NCBI GenBank assembly: GCA_945859605.1
Contig: OX243828.1
Span: forward strand, 23,291,109 to 23,355,108
From: Lumbricus rubellus
Lineage: Eukaryota; Annelida; Clitellata; Crassiclitellata; Lumbricidae
Reading direction: 5' to 3'
Length of the DNA stretch: 64,000 nucleotides
Shown: one piece after another, positions 11,367 to 21,563 of the stretch
How the letters are laid out: each line of letters begins with the position of its first letter
Position numbering within the stretch: position 1 is the stretch's first letter
Notes under the pieces: generated by a model
The model's database searches: none
What the model was told of the DNA's origin: nothing
The model's input: the letters and a program-made list of their open reading frames with translations, nothing else
Translations under genes and position numbers: made by a program

Positions 11367-11590
11367 ATATTTATTTATTTATTTATTTCTTCATTTCTAT
11401 AGTGCCCCTTCAAACTACCCACTCAGAGCGCTCCTGACTACAGCGCGGACACTGCTTTGGAATTTCACACCGGAGCAATTGCGAGTGAAGGACTTGCTCA
11501 AGGTCCCTACGCAGCGGCTGGAGGTGGATTCGAACCTGCAACCCTCCAGCTGCAAGGCACCAAACCCACCACTACACCCCCGCGCCCCAC
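11367..11590 (-). mobile_element. tRNA-derived SINE, full length
   Basis: Minus-strand copy with A-box-like GTGGTGGG, B box GGTTCGAATCC, the usual body and the GGAGCGCTCTGAGTGGG tail. It ends in an AAATAAATAAATA tail at 11370-11390. It lies 235 bp from a TCF coding exon. Confidence 0.88.
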
Positions 11591-11825
11591 AATGTCTGTC
11601 CACTCAAGACTTCAGGTTTCTCTGACCGTTACGCAACAAACTGTATTGCATTCATGTCAATTTATATCGCACCTCGTCTCCTGGTCACCTGGTGCCGTCA
11701 GCTCGTGGAGCTCTGGCGACAGTCACGATGTATTCTCTCCAGTGTTTCCTCTCTCTTGTCGCCTCTCTTAGTGCCTCCAAGCTCAATTTATATAGCACAA
11801 TTTGTAAAATAGGAAATAAACTTAC

Positions 11826-12038
11826 CGGCAGTTCTCTGTTGACTCGGACAGTGGAGAGATCTCCTGCTTAATTCCAGGAGTGACGATTGCCGGATGGTTG
11901 AGTCCCGGATACGCAAAGCTAGCGTGCGGCGGCAAGATACCTGAGGGTCCGAACCAGGCCAGGGGTGACCCGGCCAGCGACGTGGGATAGGAACTGCAGA
12001 ACGGTCCGGCGGAACTACTCCGCGCGAGCATGTCAAAA
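11826..12038 (-). CDS. TCF/LEF: TCF/LEF exon upstream of the HMG exon
   Basis: This 213-bp exon codes for the context-dependent central region, which in the family recruits Groucho/TLE and holds modification sites. It runs from acceptor ...gcgtgttccag to donor TGCCG|gtaag. The translation includes FDMLARSSSAGPFCSSYPTS and LNHPAIVTPGIKQEISPLSE. HPAIVTP followed by a valine/isoleucine-K-Q-E motif is the landmark preceding the HMG linker in human TCF7L2 and LEF1, and I-K-Q-E also fits the SUMO consensus. One base completes a codon at entry and two are left at exit, matching the neighbouring exons at 20065 and 6875. Confidence 0.93.
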
Positions 12039-12137
12039 CTGGAACACGCAGAAAAATTATTTAACTTTGAGTTATCCATCTAATTACATGCAAAATCCTT
12101 TAATTAAGAATCAAACTCTAAAGTCTAAACTCTAGGT

Positions 12138-12447
12138 CAGCGGTTCCCAACCCATGGCCCACAGGCCAAAAGTGGCCCGCTAGGCCTCAAAAAGTGGCCC
12201 TCATCTCTCAAATTTAAAATATATATATATATATATATTGACAATTTGGACAAAATTGAACACAATTATTTTTCTATTACAACTTATTTTATTTTGACAT
12301 CTATATAACATCGAACATTATATTTTTAATCGATCAAAAAATTATATGATTTTGGTTAATTAAATTTTAGCCTTGCGCCCCCTAATGTCCTCCAACTTAG
12401 ATAAATTGGTCCTAACTCCTAAAGTCCAAAAAGGTTGGGAATCACTG
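12138..12447. mobile_element. hAT-type MITE with 8-bp target duplication
   Basis: The 310-bp element begins CAGCGGTTCCCAACC and ends with the complement of CAGTGATTCCCAACC. It is flanked by CTCTAGGT on both sides (12130-12137, 12448-12455). Ends of this kind with 8-bp duplications are typical of Charlie-like hAT elements. An (AT)n run lies inside, and there is no transposase. It sits about 90 bp upstream of the acceptor of exon 11826-12038. Confidence 0.9.
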
Positions 12448-12474
12448 CTCTAGGTGAATGATTTCGTAAAACAT

Positions 12475-12730
12475 CATTTCAACTATAGGGATGCTAAACC
12501 AATACTGGAATTCCGATATTCAGTCTCGAAACCGAATACCCAAAATCCAATGTTTGCCAACCGATATTCGAATTTTTTCCCACATTCCTAGTAAAATGTC
12601 AGAAAAACGTTGCACATAATTAAAAACTTGAACTATAATATCTTCATATAAAGGCCAATAAAAACAGTAATCGGCTTAAAACCGATATTAAAAACCCTAA
12701 TATTCGCCCATTTTAATCTTCAAGAATTAT
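12475..12730. mobile_element. Probable decayed DNA transposon
   Basis: The segment opens with tagggatgctaaacc and contains repeated ATATTCGAA/CCGATATT words in both orientations, with aaaccctaatattcg near the right side. This resembles subterminal repeats of a worn hAT-like element, but the right terminus and a target duplication are not clear. Confidence 0.35.
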
Positions 12731-13847
12731 AATGCGGGTTCACCAATCAATGAGTTCAAATTTGGACAGTTGAACTCCATAATTGCAAACTCCAAAACAA
12801 AGTAAAACTAGCATGTGGTGTACTCCAACAGAATGTACAGTTGTACACGATCACTTTAAATTCTGAACTGAAATTTTACATTTACCATGACTGTTCTATT
12901 CTACTAATCTAATATGGAAACGTGTAAATGGCGTATTTGTATTGTATCAGCCTCTGCAGATGAGAATGTCTCCGCAGTACCTCAGAATCAATTATAAAAG
13001 GCTAATTTCGCATCATCATTGAGCACCAGGGTGCACAGCAGGATCTTAAGAGCTGAAAGGTGATCCTGGGGTTTCTTAATTAACACAATGTACCAATGAA
13101 CTTCAAAAACACACACAGACCACACAGGTCTAACTAAAAAAGTTCTCCCCAAGCTACCCCTGTAAATCTTTATTCACCAGTCACCCCGCAGGCTCAAAAA
13201 AAGAACCCCCGATGGTCAATGAACACCACGTGAAAGACATTCAAATGATCTGCCATGGCATATCACTGTTCACGAAGGTTTAGAAGAAAAACTGCCTCAG
13301 TTGGTTAAAGAGACAAAAACTCCCTCCCATACAGCTGGGTTTTTCCTCAAGTCGATACCAAATGATCAAAAGACTAAAACTACATCGGCAAAGTTTCCAG
13401 ATTGGAAAGCAGTTAGCAAAACCTAGCGACATGTTTTCACAGGAACTAAGTAGGAAGGACGGCTATAGTCGTCTTAAATTTCAAAGTTAAACATCCCCTT
13501 TTAAAAATAAAATCTGGCACAGTTGTGTAAACAAACCCACAGCCCCTTAAAAAGCAAGAATATGGTACTCGTTAGTATCAAAGGAAGAACTCTCGCTATA
13601 TGAGGCCTCTTAAAGTGAATTTCATACAAACAATAATATCCAGTGAAACGGACTTTGAGACTGAAACTTCAATCATACGATGCGATCATTAAGATGAAGA
13701 TAAAATGACAAAAGTGGTGATAGTAACGAAGTAATAAAACTGATGATGAAGATAATAATGACAAAAGTGGTGATAGTAACGAAGTGATAAAGCTGATGAT
13801 GACAATGATGCAAAGGATGATAAATCAGAAAATCACAACAACAATGA
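12731..13847. other. TCF/LEF intron, no gene seen
   Basis: Unique AT-rich sequence with a small duplicated GATGAAGATAA-type segment at 13690-13800. No coding region is supported. Confidence 0.5.
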
Positions 13848-14080
13848 CGGGGCGTGTGGTTTAAATTAGGGGTGTGTTCGGTCCCAACGAGCCGAAAGGT
13901 TGTGGCTTCAAATCCACCTGAAGCCGCCACGTAGAGACCCTGACCACTGTGACCAGTCCTTCACTTGCAATTGCTCATGCATTTCAGCATGAAACACTGA
14001 TTCAGTGTCTGCGCTGTAGTTAGGAGTGCCTCCGAGTAGCCATTTTGCAGGGGCTCATACATGCATAAAAGCATAAACAT
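13848..14080 (+). mobile_element. tRNA-derived SINE, diverged
   Basis: Plus-strand copy with a mutated B box (gcttcaaatccacc). The body and tail (gttaggagtgcctccgagtag) are recognisable but several percent off the other copies. Confidence 0.8.
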
Positions 14081-15275
14081 GATGATTATGCAATACTAAA
14101 ATATACATAAAAACCATCCATTTCCTGTAGGCCTAATTAATTAAATTGATATAGATCTGCCATCTTCTCATTGGCACTGAACTACTTTTCTACAGTCATC
14201 CATTCTTATTTTACCGGACTCCTACATAAGGACAATTTCAACACAACCACCATCAAAATTGCACACAACAACGCAACTTCCCCATAGCTACAAAAGCCAA
14301 GTCCCCAACACCCCTCCCCAACACCCCTCCGCCATCGAGAACTCATCAGAACAGCTAAGAACATCCTGGTCGCCACCGGGGAAGCTTAGAGACGCGCCGG
14401 GTCGGTCGAAAGCAGCAAGAGCTCATCTGCCTTCGAAAATATCGACACGATGCTTTCTAGTGATTAGGCCGCGCAGTAATCCCCAAATCCATATTACGTT
14501 TTGTCATAAGAAGCAGCAGCAGCAGCAGCAGCCTTGTACGGCTTTGAAGTTGTAATTATTAATGGAGTCCATCACCAACAGCTGTACCACGGCTACGGCT
14601 CTGACTTCGCCGGGGCCGCCGCATAGTCGCCTTAAAACTGTCGTACAGCTTCAAACCATCTCCGCCACACTCTCCCCCACTCGATAATTTCGTCGCCCGG
14701 CTTAGCGGCACCGCGCCGCCTTCGCCCCTACCGCCGCTGCCCCTACCGCTGCCCCTACCGCTGCCCTACCGCTGCCCCTACCGCCGCCCTTACCGCCGCC
14801 TTCGCACAGCTCTTGTATCTTGTATGCTGGTTGGCTTCCAATCAAATCATAATCATTAGCGAGAAGGACACAGACGGAGGAGAATATCCTCTCGGCGAGC
14901 AGATGGCGCTAACAAATAAAATTAAGATATGTACAGACGTGGAATGGCAAATGAAGTTATGAAGGCATGACGAACGCGACCCTTTGATGTGGAATACAAA
15001 ACACCCATGCCGACATCTCTACGGACGGAGGAGGTTACTACGTTTCGCCATTTCATCACACACACTCTTTGGCGGATAGAATACTCGTTGTTTTCGAGAG
15101 GTGGTCGAGAGCTGTTAAATTATTTTTTCAGCACTAGGAAATGCGACTTTGGCCTCCTAATCAACATACTGGGCACATCTTGTACACATGATGAAATTAA
15201 AGTGCTCTTCTTCCGATTTTAAAACGCAAAATTGAATGTACTTTCGCAGAGCACTAAAGAGCCTGGCACAACCAT
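14081..15275. other. Intronic GC-rich patch with CAG run and 12-bp repeat
   Basis: The patch at about 14330-14890 is CpG-rich and repeat-poor. It includes a (CAG)6-type run at 14516-14531 and a 12-bp tandem repeat ctaccgctgccc at about 14725-14805. Open frames are short and without family similarity. It could be regulatory or simply GC-rich intron. Confidence 0.4.
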
Positions 15276-15690
15276 TTGCTATTCATTTTCTCCATTGAAA
15301 ATCGTTCTGTGGCTTGTTGTCATTACATGAAAAGCAGTTTTGATGGGGCACTCTTGAAGATGCTCTATAGAGGTCTCACACAAACCTACCTACTTGATCT
15401 TTGTCAGCTTGTGTTGGGTACTCGAACTAGTCGGTCCCTACGCTCAATGGGATGGAGACTGCTCTCAGTCCCATTTGCTCGTATCTCCATCATATGCTTT
15501 TCTGTGGTTGGCCCGGCAGTATGGAATAGCCTTCCTCTGGAGCTGCGCCTGCACCCTAAGTCACTTCCTGACACATTCTGATAGCACTTGACACCTTTTC
15601 TGCGCGTGCTGGAGTCGGGAGTACCTCTGAGTAGTTTCCTTGAAGAGGTGCTATATAATTACTTGAATAAATGAACGAATGAATGTGTGA
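15276..15690 (+). mobile_element. LINE fragment: end of reverse-transcriptase ORF and 3' tail
   Basis: The reading frame ends with RSLRSMGWRLLSVPFARIS and FSVVGPAVWNSLPLELRLH before a stop at 15581. The 'FSV-GP-WNSLP-LR' block is the familiar C-terminal signature of CR1/Rex/Jockey-like LINE ORF2 proteins. About 100 bp of 3' UTR follow (gtcgggagtacctctgagtag, gaagaggtgctatataatt), then GAATGAATG. The element is heavily 5'-truncated. This 3' UTR is the same sequence that ends the abundant SINE. Confidence 0.82.
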
Positions 15691-16675
15691 TCATGGTAGC
15701 AGATCATAAACATTTATTTATCAGTAAAAGGAGCTTATTTCCTTCCCCAAAAACAGTTCACCTTTCACAACAAACGCCCCTGCACAACTCAATTACACCG
15801 CCCTCTAAAGAACTAAAGAACAAAAAATTAAGATCGAGAAAGCCTTCGGTTTAAAAATTGCGAAATAATCCGATGCTGAAAGCATTGCTGACGCTTCCGT
15901 TACGTGAAAACTCTCAGCACGGAATTGAAGAGGGAGGGTGTAGGGGCATCTTCCGTAATACGGCGGAGCTCTTTTCCGGGGAGTATAAATAGGTGTTAAT
16001 TCACGCCAGGACAGCTCCAATACCCGGTACCAGACGAACGAGTAAATCTCGACTAAACGCCGAAGCTGCGGCAGAGGCAGAGGCGCGGAAGAAAAAGCAA
16101 AAGCGATCCCAGATGTATAGGGTCAGCGAAAACATCAAACAATTTACAATCCAGTAATAATATTACCGGATGAGGATAATAACCTCCTTCTTCCTGCTTC
16201 CCAGCATCGGCAGCATCGGTGATCTGGTGCAGATTTCCGAGGAAGCCGTTGACAGATATTTAGCGCTTCAACATCGCCGCCGCCGCTCCCGCCGCCGCTC
16301 CCGCCGCCGCTCGCTCGCTCCTCCATCATCCGCTAATCTCGTCTGGCACGGGCCGTCTGAAGGGACCATTTAGTTATCAGTGGGGATCAACCGCAGCCAA
16401 ATTCAGTCAATCGTACCCGGCCAAGTGCAGGGAAACATGACCGACGGGCCGAGCGCCGTGGTGAATTAACGACCGCAGAGGGCCCCGTATCTAGCCATCC
16501 ATCGCGTCCAGTGATTTACCAGTTCACCCTGTTTGCATAGAAATGAGCTAAATAAACAGATATATATATATATATATATATATACTGTGTGTGTGTTGTT
16601 TAATACGCTTTTCACGTCCGCCGTGTTTCTGCAACTTTACCGATACCCCGGAGATCGAGATTTAAGTCTTTTTTA
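15691..16675. other. Intronic GC-rich patch
   Basis: Contains a (CCGCCGCTC)n-like run (16258-16320), AACCGCA (a Runx-type word) near 16389 and an (AT)n(GT)n run (16559-16600). No coding region is credible: the glycine/serine and arginine frames over the CCG run are repeat artefacts. Confidence 0.45.
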
Positions 16676-16900
16676 TTTATTCATTTCTCCATTTCTATAG
16701 CGCCCTCCAGCTTACTACTCAGAGGTGCTCCCGACTACAGTACGAACACATGAATCGGAGTTTCACGCCAAAGCACCCAAGCAATTGCGAGTGAAGGACT
16801 TGCTCAAGGTCCCTACGCGGCTGCGGCTTGAGGTGGATTCGAACCTGCAACCCTTCGGCTGCCAGGCAACGAACATACCCACTACACCACAGCGCCCCAC
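16676..16900 (-). mobile_element. tRNA-derived SINE, full length
   Basis: Minus-strand copy with A box TGGTGTAGTGG, B box GGTTCGAATCC, body and GGAGCACCTCTGAGTAG tail, ending in AAATGAATAAATAAA. Confidence 0.88.
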
Positions 16901-17444
16901 GAAGAAAAATAACGTAGGCCGTATAAAAGAAGCGCTTTGCTGAAATCTTTGTAACAACTAACAGATGGTAGGTTGGTAGGAAGGGCTATAGCTGCATAGA
17001 CAACAGCAGGATAGAATCAAGCGAAGAGCCCATCATCGCACAGATACATTACGCTAGTTGACTGTTTCTAGGACCTTTTCACCGATCGCTTAAGTAGACC
17101 CGTCATCTCGGCGTCTGTCTAAGCTTGCTCATCAATACCACCGGTCCTCCTATACCGATATATGTTATAATTTCATCATCACGTTCGATTCATCATCGGG
17201 CGGCATATAAATCAACAAACCTCATCTGTGTAGCATCCTCCCCCTCCCACCCCCAGCAACTGATAAATGTTATGCAACAAATAACGTTGACTGATGCACC
17301 TCCACCACCACCACCACACAATTATTTAGCGAAAATAAATGACAATAAGAACAGACCAATAAAGTTTTTCTTTGCTGCTAAATAAATCGATTTTGTACTA
17401 TCTTTGATAGGCTTTTTACAATTCCCACATACGAGTATAGGCCT

Positions 17445-17475
<31 letters not shown>

Positions 17476-17513
17476 AATTTATATACTTATATATATGCAG
17501 ATGTACTTATCGA
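16901..17513. other. Intronic unique sequence
   Basis: No gene seen. A short (CCA)n run lies at 17299-17320 and an (AT)n run at 17443-17470. Confidence 0.5.
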
Positions 17514-17805
17514 CCCAAAGTTGTAATGCTTGCCACCCAAAGTAGTAATGGCTTTCCACAAAAATGGTCAATGCTTTTTCCACCAAAATAGGTAATCTGG
17601 TAATGCCTTTCCACCCAAAGTGGTAATGCCTTTCCACCCAAAGCGGCAGTGCTTTTCCGCCCAAAGTGTCAATGCTTTTCCCACCAAAATAGGTAATGCC
17701 TTTCCACCCAAAGTGGTAACGCTTTTCCACCCAAAGTGGCAATGCTTTTCCACCCAAAGTGGCAATGCTTTCCCTCCCAAAGTAGTAATGCTTTCCCACC
17801 TACTC
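17514..17805. repeat. Minisatellite, 24-bp unit
   Basis: About twelve copies of ccacccaaagtggtaatgcc plus tttc, with two variant units carrying accaaaataggt. The period is a multiple of three, so a repetitive open frame (KALPLWVE-type) appears on the minus strand. This is not evidence of a gene. Confidence 0.93.
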
Positions 17806-18004
17806 AAAACAACTGGAACATCCTAAAAATCAACCATGCGTACTTCGATTTCCCTCCCGAGCCACAGTAAAAGAAAATACGACGAATCCCAAACTCCCAC
17901 CCGCTCTTTTACATCGCAACCATTAAAGCTAGCGACGTACTCGGTAACCGGAAAAAGAAGTCAATAAAAGCGTAAAACCCGAATCCGAATAAAAAACAAC
18001 CGAC

Positions 18005-18015
18005 TTCTGTCGCGG

Positions 18016-18067
<52 letters not shown>

Positions 18068-18115
18068 TATTTATATATTTATATATGTACACATATATTA
18101 TATATATATATACGG
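18005..18115. repeat. (AT)n microsatellite
   Basis: A nearly pure AT dinucleotide run followed by ATATTTATAT-type variants. Confidence 0.95.
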
Positions 18116-18360
18116 CTTTCTTGCATTGAAATTTATCACTCAGCCTTCCGTCTGATCTCCGTTAAAACCGGTGGATCAAAAAAAGCATCTGCTAGGCCGC
18201 TGCTATATATACGGTGGCACAGCTACATATAAGTCACGGCGACGTCAAATATCCGTATAGAACAGGCAGACGACTATACAACGACGACTACAACAACGAC
18301 TACGACAACGACAACGACGACGACAACACGAGAGCAATCGTGGCGCAGCGCGATACGAAA

Positions 18361-18510
18361 GATCAAAGGCATCAACAATGTCATTATTGGCCATGAACGC
18401 CACCGGTCCCGTCCCCGCCACAGCCGCCGCCGCTCCTTTTCGTCCGTCCGTCGGTCGGTCGGACGGGCGGCCGCTCCTCGCCGCCGCTCCCTAGAGATGG
18501 GACTTTGATC
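18361..18510. promoter_or_regulatory. Candidate TCF/LEF-responsive element in a TCF/LEF intron
   Basis: GATCAAAGGC at 18361-18370 is the inverted form of the optimal TCF/LEF site (GCCTTTGATC), and CTTTGATC recurs at 18503-18510. Between them lies a GC-rich stretch with repeated GCCGCC (from about 18423), the word that invertebrate TCFs with a C-clamp use as a helper site. The rest of the patch (18410-18700) is CpG-rich and free of transposons. Feedback regulation by Wnt signalling is an inference: the words are visible, but binding is not shown. Confidence 0.35.
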
Positions 18511-19083
18511 AAGATGATTTCGACGAAAGACTTTAATTATGCCAACATTTACGATGCGGCCGAACGGCGAGACGGACGGCCGTTTGGAAAGACGGAGGCA
18601 ATGCCAGGCTGCAGAGGCGGATGGGAGGGGCGGTCGCCGACATTTTACGGGATGATAAAAATGAAAATTAGTGAAGGTTGTCCGGCTGTTTGTCCGGCGG
18701 CGCGGACACTGCAGGCGGACACAGGACGCAGGGAGGACGGTGTGTAGAGTATAGAGTATAGACACCATATAATTCTGCTGTATGTATATACGCAAGACGA
18801 AAATTTTATTTTCGACACTTTGGCAGTTTTCGCCAGACGTTACGGATACCGATTGAGTGTTTTTTGCTACGAAAATGGTCCATAGTTACCATAACAACCG
18901 AGGCCGAGAATACGATGTCGGTGACACTTCACAGTGATTATCAGCTCTCCTTTCTAATGGTTTTACAGTTACCACGTACACAGGGTGAAAATTGCCATGG
19001 GGGAGGAGTGAGGGCTCAACCCTCACCCCAAGTCTTTCTTAGAGCCTTTCTTAAAGTCTTCTTTTTACACCCAAGCTGCATGT
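18511..19083. other. Intronic unique sequence
   Basis: The GC-rich patch continues to about 18750. Unassigned sequence follows, with a C/G-rich word cluster at about 18990-19030. No gene is seen. Confidence 0.45.
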
Positions 19084-19195
19084 AACTCCGCCACTGGTTG
19101 CACTCTGCAAGTGCCAGTCCCAAGCCTGGATAAAGAAGGAGGGCGACACTAATCATCTTCGAAATGGCAGTGTCATTAAACAGCAACAAGCTCAA
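19084..19195 (+). repeat. Dispersed repeat sharing a SINE 3' module
   Basis: The block (tccgccactggttgcactct through cagtgtcattaaac) recurs at 34495-34605 with about the same length. Its end, cactaatcatcttcga... cagtgtcattaa, also matches the 3' part of the SINE at 42869-43065 (minus strand). It is probably the 3' half of a second retroposon family. Confidence 0.6.
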
Positions 19196-19375
19196 ACTAA
19201 ATGTGGATCATATAATATAGTCTCACCCCTCAGCTATTTTTCTACAATTCTCCTACTGCACGTACGCATAAAATCAGTTGATATGGGCTGAATTAATGTG
19301 TAAATATTCAGATTTGGCAAGATAAACAAGTTCCGGCACAAGTACTCTGGCTTAGATCCAGCACCAGCCCAAGAA

Positions 19376-19815
19376 CGATGAAAGTGGTGCCACAAACGCC
19401 ATAAATGACTTTTGTGGTGCCACAAACGCCATAAATGACCTCTGTGGTGCCACGAACGCCATAAATGACCTCTGTGGTGCCACGAACGCCATAAATGACT
19501 TCAGTTGTGCCATGAATGCCATAAATGACTTCTGTGACAACTATAAAAAGTCGTGACTTCTGTAGTACCACACGAATTGCATGTAAATGACTTATGTGGT
19601 GCCACGAATGCCATAAATGACTTCAGTGTTGCCACGAACGCCATAAATGACCTCTGTGGTGCCACGAACGCCATAAATGACTTCTGTGGTGCCACAAATG
19701 CCATAAATGACTTCTGTGGTGCCACGAATGCCATAAATGACTTATGTGGTGCCAGGAACGCCATAAATGACTTCTGTGGTGCCACGAACACCCTAAATGA
19801 CTTCTGTGACAACTT
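19376..19815. repeat. Minisatellite, 30-bp unit
   Basis: About fourteen copies of gccacgaacgccataaatga plus cttctgtggt, with a variant interruption near 19540-19590. The 30-bp period yields repetitive open frames on both strands (SFMAFVAPQK, AINDFCGATN), which are not genes. Confidence 0.93.
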
Positions 19816-20064
19816 CTGAAATCACGGAATTGAACAACGATGATGTAGCCTGCTCTACTGCCTTCATAACGATAAAAGGAATTTGCCAGTCAAGGTGACC
19901 ACCTAAAGTAGATTGGAACAGTATGGTCTGAACAAGAAACAGATATAGTGGAACAGCACTTCAAAGAGAGAGACTGTAATTCCCTCAAAAAAGTCGGTCA
20001 GAATCACAGGTGTGTCATTTTTATAAGAAATCAATTTGTATCTATAGGCAGCTTCTCGACTTAC

Positions 20065-20155
20065 CTGTGTAGCTGGGGGAAATCTGGAGGGTAGAGTGGG
20101 TGAGGTAAGTGACCGGGTGATGTAGGTAATCCGTACACAGAATGCCTCGGTAAAC
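20065..20155 (-). CDS. TCF/LEF: TCF/LEF central exon
   Basis: This 91-bp exon lies between acceptor ...ggtgttgtag and donor CACAG|gtaagt. It encodes LPRHSVYGLPTSPGHLPHPL and YPPDFPQLH. It corresponds to the proline-rich stretch right after the D-P-K-T-G landmark (in human TCF7L2 the region of YYPLSPG and IPHPL). Entry completes a glycine codon begun in 21148-21268, and exit leaves AG, which exon 11826-12038 completes to serine. The frame choice rests on this double phase match. Confidence 0.9.
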
Positions 20156-21147
20156 CTACAACACCATCACCACAAACATCATCAATCAAGTAAAATAAAT
20201 CTCTACTTAGCAAATTACAATAATGATATTGCATCACAATTGTAATTGTGGAGAGTGATAAAAAATCATAATTACCACATCAGAAACTTATAGAAACGGA
20301 TACACTAATAAACGCATGTAAAAATTCAGAATAAGCACAACAGAATAAATTATGCAAAATCCGAATAAGTATATTAGGACAGTGGTACAAATATTCATTT
20401 ACCAGACTGTGCAGCCAAGCTACTTATATCCAGAATTCCAGATATTGAATTGGAGATTGGGCAGTGGCATACTGAGAAATGACTCCTTGTTCAGAAGGTT
20501 GGTTTACATGAACTGATGGCCAATTTCATATGTGGTAGCATTGCACTGAATGGTTAAACAGATTTTGCCAAGACTTGGTTCAATTATCTAATTAACAGTC
20601 TTTATCCCCTATTCATTTGGATTTGATGGTATTTTAAACACATTCATTAAATAGCTAAAAATGCTGTGGTAAATGGAACCCTCCAAAACTCAAGAATTTC
20701 AAGTGATCAAATGTAAGAAAATAAAATGCAATATTGATCATGCAGCATAATTTATTTGATTTATCTCAGTAAAAATCACAAGAAAAATGACTAGACATAT
20801 GTTGAAAATATTCACGTGAACGTCGTGAACTCTAAAATCTGCCTACATTTGATAGATTAATGAACAGTTATGCACTGAACAATATGAAGTTTTTGTTTCC
20901 CCCACCCACTATTTAATGTATATGAACCTCTCTGCTTCATAGCAAACAAAAAGACAACACTCTTTTCTCAAGAAATTCCCAGAAGTAAAGCACAGATTTG
21001 TTTCTTCCAGCTATGTTGAAAAATTTATTTTCAATCGCTAAAATTGCCACATACTGCAATAATTTTAATCACTTGTGGGCTTCAAAGCTAGTTTTCAACA
21101 TGAACAGTAGTTAGAATAGATTAGGGGACATTCAGTTCCGCCCCTAC
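20156..21147 (-). other. TCF/LEF intron of 992 bp
   Basis: This is the shortest intron of the gene here. It is AT-rich and free of recognisable repeats, unlike the other introns. Confidence 0.75.
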
Positions 21148-21268
21148 CTGTCTTTGGGTCGATTTGAAGGGGCGGAATGCCCATGTGGGCAGGCGGTGGT
21201 TGCGACAGTGGGCTGTCATTCTGGTACATGTAAAATCCAAGCCCTGGGTGCGGTGGAAATAGTTTACC
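21148..21268 (-). CDS. TCF/LEF: TCF/LEF exon with the DPKTG landmark
   Basis: This 121-bp exon runs from acceptor ...ctgattttcag to donor AAGACAG|gtaggg. It encodes GKLFPPHPGLGFYMYQNDSP and LSQPPPAHMGIPPLQIDPKT. The P-P-P-A-H-(M)-G-I-P-P and D-P-K-T-G words match the central TCF region (human TCF7L2 has NPPPHLPADVDPKTG). As I remember it, the sea-urchin TCF reads PPPAHMGIPP and IDPKTG, which is closer. It starts on a codon boundary, as exon 51490-51590 requires, and leaves one base. The vertebrate-specific exon material between the N-terminal S-P-T block and here is absent. Confidence 0.92.
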
Positions 21269-21563
21269 CTGAAAATCAGATCACAAACAACACATGTTAC
21301 TAGTCGTTCATTCGGCACACACATCACAATCATAAGCAAGTAATTAAATAAGAAAACGAGGTCAAAAGCAGATGAGAAGCAGAATGCCTTTCCTCTTTAA
21401 AATAAATTCAACATTGAAGATGTGCCTCAGGTTTTACGCAGCCTTAAGCACACAGCCACATTATTATCGTCAGAGACTATAATAACGCTCACTTTAACCA
21501 TTAGCAAACTATTATCTTCAGCACAGTACCATTGGGAGGCTGTAGTGTCTATTTATGTATGTA
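21269..21563 (-). other. Start of the 30-kb TCF/LEF intron
   Basis: Unique AT-rich sequence between the acceptor of exon 21148-21268 and the Helitron insertion. Confidence 0.6.

Noticed and set aside
17479..17807. Repetitive KALPLWVE protein frame
   Set aside because: The 24-bp minisatellite period is a multiple of three. There are no flanking splice sites or unique coding sequence.
19308..19819. Repeat array that looks a little like a CRISPR (regular 30-bp units)
   Set aside because: The units are contiguous with no unique spacers, and the genome is an animal's, so it is a minisatellite. The same holds for 25378-25675, 33500-34330 and 59690-60085.
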